Part shown: piece after piece, positions 56,452 to 64,000 of the stretch
Layout of the letters: each line of letters begins with the position of its first letter
Position numbering within the stretch: position 1 is the first letter of the stretch
Source of the DNA: Isoetes taiwanensis
Lineage: Eukaryota; Streptophyta; Lycopodiopsida; Isoetales; Isoetaceae
DNA length: 64,000 nucleotides
Assembly (NCBI GenBank): GCA_021234155.1
Contig: JAJEKV010000035.1
Coordinates: 9,188,779-9,252,778 of the forward strand
Reading direction: 5' to 3'
The notes under the pieces: model-generated
The model's input: the letters and a program-made list of their open reading frames with translations, nothing else
Told to the model about the DNA's origin: nothing
The model's database searches: none
Translations under genes and position numbers: made by a program

Positions 56452-57338
56452 TGTAAGGGTTAGATAAACACAGACACTTCTACTAATGACTAGCAAAGAT
56501 TTTTCCTTCTCTAAACTTTTCCCTTTTTTTTTTTTTTTTTTTTTTCAAGATCAACTCACACATCTTTGGCTTATACATCTTACATTCAATATACATAGTA
56601 ATTTTGAGAAGCCACAATATGGTCAATCATTCTCAAAATAATTCAAGCCAATAAGTTCTATGTCAATATAAATCTAGAGTACCAACTTATTCTTATACAA
56701 GTCATAAATCATTGAACATAAAAACCATAGGCTAATGATTTATATGAAGCTTTGAGCCATTAACTCGATTCCAGCAGCAGTCAACCTTCAAATGCCGGAT
56801 TACTCATATCTAGTACATACTATGATGCACACGCCATTTCAGCTTATCCACAATCATACCGTGATTGTGTAGAATTCGAAATAGCTTTCTAAACTTAGAG
56901 CAAAACCCGTGCTTCAATATCCCAGGGCATGCATGGTAATTCGACACTCTCAAATTATCCCACATGCATGTTGTAGGAAATTAGCTTGCTCAACCATTGA
57001 ACCTTATGTTTTAATAAAACAAGAAATAACTTCAAATGTTTGGATGATCAGAGCCAACCTTAGACATTGTGATCTTGTAACCTTTGGCAAGACACCCATG
57101 CACTTGTATTATTCACACGAAGCTGTCGGATAAATAATAACCTAGGGCAATCACCTTCTCACCTCATGACTAAGATAATAATTTCTTATTTGATCTTCAA
57201 CAATTATTATGTTCATGAGACAATATTCTCAAGCACTTTAACGCCTTTGCTTCTCATAAAAGTCTTGCACTCATCGACCTTCAACGCTTACTTGCTTCTC
57301 ATGAAGGTTTATTCAACTTATAAAGCTGAAATTCCTCG
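56452..57338 (-). repeat. 5' LTR of the nested copia
   Basis: 887 bp. Differences from the 3' LTR concentrate at CAG/CTG positions, for example CACTGCTTCTC read as CGCCTTTGCTTCTC near 57241. The terminal TGATAG is degraded (57333-57338). Confidence 0.85.
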
Positions 57339-57343
57339 GTCGA

Positions 57344-58640
57344 GACAAGGCATCGGGCTTTCTTTGGAGGGCTCGGGCGGTACTTGATCCGCGAAATCAA
57401 TCAGGGATAATACTTGAGTATGCCAGGGCTGGCGGCGGTTGAGCACTCGAGCGGCGAAAATATTCGAGATTTTGATGATCGTGGGAGGCTGTGACCTTAT
57501 AAGGAGATCCCTCGGGAAGCGTCTCCCTCCTCGAAAGAATCCACCATCGCCAACAACTCCTTGTACCGTAAATGGGATAGTTGATTTCAAGAGCTGAAAC
57601 TTTCGTGAATGATAGGCGCGATTGGATGCAATTCATGGTCATCCCCCCTCGACGGGATCCTGGCGAAGCAAAAATCGAAGCATGCTGCTTCAACAACATA
57701 TGGGCAAAGGATCGCATGAGCAAGAAGCTGGCCAGTGGTGAAAGCATGCTTCGGGGTAACAAAGCGATTCCGCTTCCACGGTCCATTCGAATAGCGTCCT
57801 TGGCGGTGGCGGTCAAAGGAAAACAATCTCGAATAATCGGATGAAGCGGAGATAGAAATTGGCAAACCCAAGAAAACGAACATCTCGAGCGGATGAAGGT
57901 GTTTGCCACTCGAAACAGTGCTAACCGCGGGGGTCCATAGAGACTCCATGTGGAGTGATGTGATAGCCAAAGGAACTCCACATTATCACCTTTCGGCGAC
58001 ACTTCTCAAGTTTGGCATATAACCCATGCTCTGAAGCTTTCTGAAGGACTGTCGAACATGCCTCTCATGTTCTTCTTGAGTCTTAGAATAAACAAGAATA
58101 TCATCGGATAGATGATAACAAAAGTGTCTAAGAACTCTCGAAAAAACATCATTGGCCATATCTTTGGAATATGCTTAGGGGCATTGGTAAGTCCAAACGG
58201 CATAATCAGTATACTGAAATGGCCATCCAGAATGCGAAAAGTCATTTTCCACTCATCACCCTCCGGGATCGAATAAGATTGCCCTCAGGATCGAATAAGA
58301 TTGTAGGCACCCGAAGATCAATCTTCGTAAAATAATGCACCTTTGAAGTGGCTCCAACAACTCTGGGATCGGAGGAAGCGGATCTGGGTCGATGCCGTGA
58401 TTTTGTTGAGCGCGATAATCAACGACCGGCCGTAGCGAATCATCTCTTTTTGACAAAGAAGATAAAGCTCAATGAGGGAGAATGTCGAATGAAGCCAGTG
58501 GCTGTGATTCTCCCTCAATATAATCATAAAACCTTCAATTCGGGGAGATAAACCATATATCCGGACCATATGCATAAAGCGATAGATCCCCGTGCAAATC
58601 AATAGGGCAATCATATGGACGATGCTCACGGGAGTTTACC
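57344..58640 (-). pseudogene. Gypsy reverse transcriptase and RNase H (minus strand)
   Basis: RT blocks lie near 58456-58400 (KRDDSLRPVVDYRAQQN), 58245-58160 ([23 protein letters not shown], matching the post-IDLRxxYH and PFGLTNAP blocks) and 58150-58060 ([13 protein letters not shown], before the YxDD region). RNase H pieces follow down to the copia insertion at 57343. Many frame changes; the catalytic YxDD is not legible. Confidence 0.7.
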
Positions 58641-59355
58641 GGCCTTGACTTTGTCAAACACACGAGAAATCGCCATATTTATCCAGGGAGCATTGGGCAG
58701 CCGATGGTGCCGAAATAGCCGACGGGTGAACTGAATTGCAAAATACGAACTTGGATCTGCCTTCTAGATTACCGCCGAACTCGCGAAAGAGAAATTCCCA
58801 GATCTGGCCCGAGGGCATGAAGAAGCCTCTACAAGAGTGGGGGAGCAGGAACATGAGCAGGAGCAGAACGTGAGCGGGAGCAATGGGAACATGAACTGGA
58901 GCATGAACTAGATCAAGAACCTGGAGCGTAAAACAGAACCGGATCAAGAGCTAGAGCAGGAAGGTGGACCGGAGCAAGAACCCGGAGCAGAAACGGAGAG
59001 CTGGAGGCAAGAACGGATCAGAAACGTAAACCGGAACAGAGCACGGAAGTCCCGGGGGCCCGATCTGGACGGATCCGAAATCGATATCAACTGGGCATGC
59101 GTCGAGACGTCTGGATCAGAACATGGAACTACGAGGCCCAATGGCAAATCGAAATGATCTGTTGGCGCCGATCAATGAACCGAACCCAGAGCTAGGGTTA
59201 TGTAGCTCCAATCAGCCATGGCAGACCCAAGACAAGACTATGGCGCATGAGGGCTAGCAATGAGATTGAAGGAAATACGACAAGAAACTCCTTGAACAAA
59301 ACACGAAGAGGCCAATACATTCTTTGCACCAGGAGATCTCGAATCCATCAATCAC
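58641..59355 (-). other. Gypsy spacer between protease and RT, with repeated GAGCAGGARC words
   Basis: 58830-59040 on the plus strand is a degenerate 12-18 bp repeat (GGAGCAKGAAC-type), giving Ser/Pro/Val-rich frames on the minus strand. This looks like simple-repeat expansion inside the coding spacer. Confidence 0.45.
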
Positions 59356-60569
59356 TTAAACTGAAGCGGGATGCTCAACCTTGCTTCTAGGGATGGCGTG
59401 CTTATTGGCAAACGGCACTATCCATAAAGCAAGCATTTGCACCACAATCAAGTTGCGCCAACACTTGCAATTCTCCGGCGATTTCAATGATATAGGGATG
59501 AAGAATGCCTTCTTCGACCTTATCGATGGAATAAACATGTGGGGAAATGTGGAAGGAGTTCGAGAAAAGCGGCCAGCCGACGAGACTCCCTACTTGCTTT
59601 CGGACCGGCCCCACGAAGTTTCGGCCCGATTTAGAGCTTCTACGGCATCCACGGCGATATGGCCAGCTCCTCCCCCATAGAGGCAAAGATTAGCCTCTCT
59701 CGGCCCAGTATTTCTACCGGCGGATAAGGTCCTCGAGCTGCCCGAATCAATCCGCATAGGCTCAGGTCGGATCGCTAGATAAGGCGGGGGAAGGCGTAGC
59801 TATAGGCGCTTGTGTAATTGAAAAGACCCGACTACGTCTCTCTTGCCTATGTTCGAAGAGCCGATTATCACATCGAACGGTACCAAATCGATGGCTTCTT
59901 CCAAACTCACGGGGATCCTCCATAGACAACAACATATCTTTGACATCCTCTCGTAACCCCCGGAAACAATCTCGAAGTGCAATATCATCCTAAGCGTTAT
60001 CTGCAATTTACCTAAATTTTGATGCATATATTATTGGTAGGCGAGCCTTGCCTTAAGTTGCAAAGTTTTTGGCTAGCTGGCTACGCGGCCCGACGATCGG
60101 TGTCTCCAAAGCATGCCGAGTTTACAGTTGAAAGCAAAGAAAATCTTGCAACTCGGGGCTCCTTTCTCCAATAAAGGAGCAAACCAACTTAGAGCTGGCC
60201 CCAATGAGAGAACCAATCAGCCCCACTTGTTCTTGGCGTGGGATATCTATGAGGATGGAGCTGAATCACAAGCGTGTGCGATTCAAAACAGCGGAGCTTG
60301 GGCCGAAAGTGTCGTCAAACTTCTCTCGGCGAGGCTGATTTTTAGGGCTCGATAGCCTCAATCCCGAGCTAGAAGCGATTCATGTGAAGCAATCGTTCCT
60401 TAAGCTCTTTATTGTCCAAAAAGCCAAGCTGGCGGCATACTTGAACAAATTTCTTTGGACTGTTGTAATAAAGTCGGAACCTCCTCCATAGATATAAAAT
60501 CACCAAATATGAAAAAAAAAAATGCTTAGGATCGAGCAGAGCATAAGAACCGGTGGGATTCCGGTTCAA
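59356..60569 (-). pseudogene. Gypsy gag and protease, frame-broken
   Basis: Reading leftward, gag pieces include NPTGSYALLDPKH next to the 5' LTR and EEAIDLVPFD near 59850. A zinc-knuckle trace (LPLWGRSWPYRR with a +1 frame CGGAGHIA word) lies near 59640-59690. The protease follows as HPYIIEIAGELQVLAQLDCGANACFMD (59402-59500). The protease active-site triad is D-C-G where D-S/T-G is usual. Confidence 0.6.
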
Positions 60570-60570
60570 G

Positions 60571-61100
60571 CGTCATGAACCCTGCCGAAAGCGTGGAAAA
60601 TACGTGGAAAATATGCAAAGAAATGGGAAGAAATCGCCAAGATCGGCAAAAGAATGCGATATATGAGCGAGGAATCAAGAATACAATAGCAGAAGCAAAG
60701 CGGGAATGTGAAGGCGATGCCTAGAAGGCTCAAAGGCTGGCGTTGAACAGGAATGGTTTGACAAGAAGGAGGTGCCTCCTTATATATCTAGACCAATCCG
60801 GTCGGGGATGGCCCACTCAATGGATGAGATCGGCGCCAAGTGTCAGCGCATGCATTTAGGTTCTAGAACATTCTAGAACCTTACGGGGAGATAGTCCCAC
60901 ATATGAGGAAGGCATTGAAGGAATGTTTTCAACAAATATTGGTAGGTGGCGCTTGGCAAGGGTGTGTGTGATCCCTTTTGGAAGGTTCGCGAGTTCAAAC
61001 CCAATCTTGTGCAACTACCCTTTTGCATCCGTGTGACGACCATCTTTTGTACATAGGAGTATAATGTTCGTATGATACGAATATCCGTATGGTCGTCACA
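60571..61100 (-). repeat. 5' LTR of the minus-strand gypsy (promoter-bearing)
   Basis: 530 bp, TGTGACGACC at 61100 to CATGACG at 60571 (CG in place of CA). It is followed outside by the GATGG duplication. It drives leftward transcription. Confidence 0.85.
60781..60880 (-). promoter_or_regulatory. Heat-shock-element-like promoter in the gypsy LTR
   Basis: A four-unit perfect TTCnnGAAnnTTCnnGAA element, TTCTAGAACATTCTAGAA (60861-60878), lies about 74 bp upstream (in transcription sense) of a TATA box (GATATATAAGG, about 60777-60788). The other LTR has the same pair at 49455-49472 and 49375-49382. The arrangement is that of a heat-shock-factor-driven promoter. Confidence 0.6.
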
Positions 61101-61535
61101 GATGGTTATAATACCTTCTATCACAATATGCCCCTCCGACATGTCCTATGCATATGCTCTATCTGCTGCAAAAGACTTAGAATGCGTTAAAGTGATACGG
61201 CAAGCAATCCTCATAGATGAAAATAGGGACAGTGAATTTAGCACAAAAAGTACAATTTCTCATATGCTAATCATTATGATAGCCATGATGGATGATAAGG
61301 AATATGAAAGGCTTAAGGGGAAACCAGAAGGAGAAAAACTTGCATGGCAGTGCTATCAGCTAGATGAACCCCTCCTGCGAAGAGTCCTCTATCTTGAGCA
61401 AACTATTGAGGATAAGGGGAAGGGTGTCATAGACGTGGAACAACTAGAATTTGAAGAGGAAGAAGAGGAAGAAAACCAGGCGGACCCCGTTCTTGTGGAG
61501 CACTTAAAGTATGAGCTCCTAACGTCACATAACGT
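61101..61535 (+). pseudogene. Cargo-gene exon of element 2 (YALSAAKDLECVKVI block)
   Basis: After the GATGG duplication the frame reads YAYALSAAKDLECVKVIRQA, TISHMLIIMIAMMDDKEYERL, LAWQCYQLDEPLLRRVLYLE and an acidic tail of Glu residues. Element 1 has the first two blocks at about 12735-12912. The segment is predicted helical and has no known family. The splice structure is not determined. Confidence 0.6.
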
Positions 61536-61554
61536 CACATAACGGTTTCTCTAT

Positions 61555-62125
61555 GGCCCTTTCTCATTATCTCATTGAAGCATTTTCCCCATATGTCGGA
61601 GGTTACATCAGTGGGGAAGCTTTGAAGTTAGCACGGAAATGCAAGAGCATCGTCTCCGATAATTAAGCCAAGCATTTCTTAGAGCTCTTTTTTGAGAAAG
61701 TACTAGAGGAAGCACGTAAGGGTCCAATCGGCAGTGCAAAAACAAAGCTTCTAGCTCTAAGGCCGAAATACCTGCAGATTTGGCTAAAGAACAGGAGGCT
61801 ATGAGACGGCACCTGGCTAGCATCAACATGGATATCACCAAAGAGTAGACAGTGGTTCTGGTTCCTGTCGACATGCCTGTGAACATCTTTATAGATGAAG
61901 ATAAAGAACATGATGAAAATAACAAGGATGAAGATAATGACAGGGATCGAGAGTCGAAATCTGAAAGCTCTAGCCATGTTAACGTAAAGAGTAATGAACT
62001 ATCAACCATAGTTCAAACTATACAGATCTCAACTGATGTGGTTGATGCTTCTAGCAAACCGGAGACAACTCAGAATAAGGAAGTAATGGAAGAAGACACC
62101 ACGGGGATTGATGAAGAAGAAAGGT
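61555..62125 (+). pseudogene. Helical segment and acidic linker of the element 2 cargo gene
   Basis: 61555-61760 reads MALSHYLIEAFSPYVGGYIS, RKCKSIVSDN, a TAA, AKHFLELFFEKVLEEARKGP and IG, aligned with element 1 at 13107-13312 (FVSDEQAKDFLEPF, SPKGPYG). 61840-62125 is an acidic, Asp/Glu/Asn-rich linker (IDEDKEHDENNKDEDNDRDR) leading to the last intron. Such linkers often separate domains. Confidence 0.6.
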
Positions 62126-62325
62126 ATTGTGACCATGCTCGTTTTCTTATGATATCCATGCATTTTACTAATGACATGTATATAGAATTCGTGCCTGGTG
62201 TGATTTAGAATTTCCTTTAGTTTCATATTTTTAGAATTTGTTGACATACTTCTTTATGTAAATCGCGCCTGGCACGCTTTCTTGTTCCATTTCTTTCATC
62301 TCATACGTATCTGTTTGCGTTACAG
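62126..62325. other. Last intron of the element 2 cargo gene, with palindrome sites
   Basis: Contains TTCGTGCCTGGTGTGATTTA (62189-62208) and AAATCGCGCCTGGCACGCTTT (62259-62279), members of the palindrome series, and ends at GCGTTACAG. Confidence 0.6.
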
Positions 62326-62958
62326 ACATAATTTGACTTCCCCAAAAATACTAGTCTTTGATTTGAATGGTATGCTATTTAGAACATTACCTAAAGCAAC
62401 ATTTAATAAGTCATGGTATGCGCAGAAACCATTTGAAACTCGTACCAAGTATGTTTACCCGCGCCCCTATCTGAAGGAGATGTTGGACCAGGCCTTCAGT
62501 CTGTTTCGTTGTGCAATTTGGTCATCTATGGAACATAGAAATATACAGAAGTTTTGAGAGTAGTGCCTAAGCTAAATAGAGATTGGGCATTCATCTGGGA
62601 TCAAAGCAAATGTGCTTCATTCACAAACCCTAAGGATCCGACAAGTAAAAAGATATTTCTGAAATGCTTGCGCACCATGATGGATGCTCTAAGTGTTGAG
62701 GGAAAGGAAGGCATGATCATGGTTGATGATAACGCTATGAAGTGTTGCTTCAATCAGTCACAGTCATTAAATCCGCCATCCTCATCCTGATATGTTTAGC
62801 ACAAATGACTTTCTACTTCATTTTATCAATGTCTTGCAAGAAATAGCTTCAGGAAAATCGGTCGAAGAGATACAAACACTATACCCACTACTTGATCGGA
62901 CGGGGGAAATTGACAGGAACCGTGAAAAAATTATTCTAGAAAGGGAACTATTTTGATA
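62326..62958 (+). pseudogene. FCP1-like HAD domain of element 2
   Basis: Reads ILVFDLNGMLFRTLPK, TKYVYPRPYLKEMLDQAF, AIWSSMEHRNIQK, one frame change, WAFIWDQSKCASFTNPKDPT, KIFLKCL, MIMVDDNAMKCCFNQSQSLN and, after another frame change, a C-terminus with VEEIQTLYPLLDRTGE. Motif I again has D-L-N. WDQ-KC and NPPS match element 1. Sequence identity to element 1 is moderate, with conserved catalytic-region spacing, which implies long selection before decay. Confidence 0.75.
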
Positions 62959-63261
62959 TATATGTATACCTAAAATATACTTTCTATAAATGTTTTGAAT
63001 ATGATTGAATATATATTGTGTTATTGTAAAATAAGTTTGCAATGTTTTATGGCGTTGATCTTGTCTGATTATTAGAGACGAAATACAAGTATAGCAGCAT
63101 TATTGGTTCTGTATACGTATTGTATTATTCTATTATGTATATGGTTTGCTATACGTCCAATAATTTGTATGTATATACCGTCAATAATTTAGGTGTGTAT
63201 AAATAGATATGCATGAAATAGCCAAGCCATCGACTTTGGCCTCCGCCTGCTTCTTCTTATT

Positions 63262-63483
63262 ATGGCACATTCTATTACCTGCAAGATGAACCATGAGGAC
63301 CTCTGCAGATGCCGCCAGCTAGACATAGAACTTGAAGACTGGCTGACTGTCGTTGCTATGAATCCCGTCCGGTTCTATCCTGATCCGTTCAATGTTGTTA
63401 TCCATCTTCTATGGAATCCAGAGCATGGTTTGTTCATGATCGAAAGGATCTCAGGAGCGCCTGTTGACGATGAATCGGAATAA
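63262..63483 (+). CDS. Small ORF (73 aa) near the right end of element 2, unknown
   Basis: An intact ATG frame with Cys/His at the N-terminus (CKMNHEDLCRCRQLD), a middle with WLTVVAMNPVRFYPDPF, and an acidic end. A TATA-like GTATAAATAGATATG lies at about 63196, about 65 bp upstream. A poly(A)-like signal region follows. It is absent from element 1, where only 300 bp separate the FCP1-like gene from the TIR. No family is recognised. It may be an extra cargo gene or a captured exon. Confidence 0.4.
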   Translation: MAHSITCKMNHEDLCRCRQLDIELEDWLTVVAMNPVRFYPDPFNVVIHLLWNPEHGLFMIERISGAPVDDESE

Positions 63484-63764
63484 TTGTTGGCATTGTAGCC
63501 ACTTGCTTGATGTAATTTATTGAAAAAAGGCTTCTTATTTTACTCTATAAATTGCGTAGTCGTCCATGATGGTATAAAATAATATGCAATTTTCTACTTT
63601 TTATATTGCCAACATTCTCTCATAATATGCGTGATTTACATTGTATTTTTTAATGTCGTTCAATTTCAACACAAAATGCATATTCTCAAGCTGAAAATGA
63701 ACTCAGTGCAAAAGTATGGTTAATTTAATACAAAAAGTAGGCTTATACGGCGCGATTTTGGAAA
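63484..63764. other. Subterminal region of element 2
   Basis: AT-rich, non-coding. GGCGCGATTTTGG (63749-63761) just inside the TIR is shared with element 1. Confidence 0.5.
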
Positions 63765-63796
63765 GACATAATCCCAATTTAATTGAATGATGGTTA
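63765..63796 (-). repeat. Right terminal inverted repeat of element 2
   Basis: 32 bp, GACATAATCCCAATTTAATT to TGATGGTTA. One difference from the element 1 right TIR and one from the inverted left TIR. Confidence 0.85.
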
Positions 63797-64000
63797 AATT
63801 GCAGATTGATTAATCCCTCCTGTCAAAGATGCTACCATTTGAAGGGTGCTCTTTCTTGCTTGCAGAACATCAGTTGTTCTTTGCATTTTTTGTTCTTGCA
63901 TTGTCTCTCTAACATTCACAATCATGCTTTTCATTACAGCAATATCCTTGGGATCTGGTATATCTGCTTGCATTGGCAAATGTTTGTTCCTCTTGAAAAG
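63794..64000 (-). pseudogene. Partial ORF entering from the right edge, ended by the element 2 TIR
   Basis: A minus-strand frame reads KRNKHLPMQADIPDPKDIAV, MKSMIVNVRETMQEQKM, TTDVLQARKSTLQMVASL and stops at TAA, the first three bases of the TIR. The Met/Gln-rich helical character suggests a coiled coil. I recognise no family. The stop is supplied by the transposon, so this is probably a gene, or another element, interrupted by element 2. The upstream part is outside the window. Confidence 0.45.

Larger units (their letters stand above)
51311..57338 (-). mobile_element. Ty1/copia retrotransposon nested in the gypsy, GTCGA target duplication
   Basis: The LTRs lie at 51311-52192 and 56452-57338. 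On the minus strand the LTR runs TGATAGAATTTCAG to CTTACA. Target duplications GTCGA lie at 51306-51310 and 57339-57343. The polypurine tract AAGGAGGAG sits next to the left LTR. The primer site TGGTATCGTGAGC (56437-56449) sits next to the right LTR and resembles the initiator tRNA-Met site. The minus-strand order gag, integrase, RT, RNase H is the copia order. All domains are frame-broken. Confidence 0.9.
49164..61100 (-). mobile_element. Ty3/gypsy retrotransposon, 11.9 kb including a nested copia, GATGG target duplication
   Basis: LTRs at 49164-49693 and 60571-61100 flank a minus-strand gag-protease-RT-RNase H-integrase order. Exact 5-bp duplications GATGG lie at 49159-49163 and 61101-61105. 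A polypurine tract (AGGAGGGATGG on the minus strand) abuts the left LTR. Without the copia insertion the element is about 5.9 kb. A tRNA primer site could not be identified with confidence. Frames are broken throughout pol, except the integrase. Confidence 0.9.
43888..62958 (+). pseudogene. Cargo gene of element 2, split by two LTR retrotransposons
   Basis: Exon pieces collinear with element 1: N-terminus (43888-44055), ParB-like domain (44370-44781), middle exons (44934-45056, 45730-46061, 48870-49163, 61101-61535), helical segment (61555-61760), acidic linker (61840-62125) and FCP1-like domain (62326-62958). Splice signals are conserved (for example TTTTTTGCAG before 44934 and GCGTTACAG before 62326). 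The gypsy entered in the exon at 49163/61101, leaving a GATGG duplication. An in-frame TAG at about 44501 (element 1 has a sense codon) and a shortened ParB exon show it was also decaying by point change. Confidence 0.7.
43310..63796. mobile_element. Element 2: second copy of the ParB-like/FCP1-like DNA transposon, left-truncated and split
   Basis: From left to right it has the conserved leftward ORF, the rightward cargo gene in pieces, an extra small ORF, and the right TIR (63765-63796). The left part with the transposase and left TIR is missing, cut by the plus-strand gypsy LTR. Insertions are a 550-bp foldback element (45087-45636), a non-coding LTR element (46062-48869) and a gypsy (49164-61100). 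The underlying element sequence totals roughly 5.5 kb. It is diverged from element 1 at DNA level but colinear at protein level, so the two are old separate copies rather than a recent duplication. Confidence 0.75.

Noticed and set aside
57397-58002. 201-codon leftward frame
   Set aside because: Falls in gypsy pol but its reading frame does not match RT or RNase H blocks; probably opened by frameshifts.

Overview
The window comes from a large, repeat-rich land-plant nuclear genome. The plant signatures are fragments of a plant-type kinesin-light-chain-related (KLCR) gene and a PPR gene, Ty3/gypsy chromoviruses and Ty1/copia elements primed by initiator tRNA-Met, a Helitron with AT-target ends, and a plant-type FCP1-like HAD phosphatase. 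I cannot name the species; a seed-free plant is only a guess. There are no rRNA genes, CRISPR arrays or bacterial operons. I see no undamaged single-copy host gene; almost all recognisable coding sequence belongs to mobile elements.

Layout: 1-963, a LINE 3' end with poly(A). 964-2360, a duplicated non-coding repeat. 2360-2503 and 14930-16224, two halves of a second LINE. Between them, 2502-14929, lies a complete 12.4-kb DNA transposon ('element 1') with 32-bp terminal inverted repeats (TIRs). 16225-18726, AT-rich DNA without genes. 18727-22931, a Helitron carrying captured KLCR and PPR fragments. 23108 to about 31600, a minus-strand gypsy chromovirus. 31600-34900, tRNA-like and tandem repeats. 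34908-38228, a gag-only LTR element with a perfect 5-bp target-site duplication. 38234-38740, degenerate repeats. 38741 to about 43310, a plus-strand gypsy with its 3' LTR. About 43310-63796, a second, left-truncated copy of the DNA transposon ('element 2'). Element 2 is split by a 2.8-kb non-coding LTR element (46062-48869) and an 11.9-kb gypsy (49164-61100); a copia element (51311-57338) sits inside that gypsy.

The most interesting content is the DNA transposon family. At its left end it carries a leftward gene with the three acidic motifs of a DDE-type transposase (of the type I recall as DUF7869). At its right end it carries a long intron-containing rightward gene that joins a ParB-like domain (motif DGQHS) to an acidic linker and an FCP1-like HAD domain. 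Both copies keep this gene, a conserved leftward small ORF just upstream of it, palindromes close to CACGCCWGGCGTG in introns and near the ends, and the same right TIR. Element 1 sits inside a LINE reading frame, so its boundaries can be read off directly.

Most reading frames are broken. Comparing the paired LTRs suggests that many breaks cluster at CAG/CTG sites. This may mean systematic consensus error at methylated CHG sites rather than, or as well as, real decay, so 'pseudogene' calls here should be read with that in mind.
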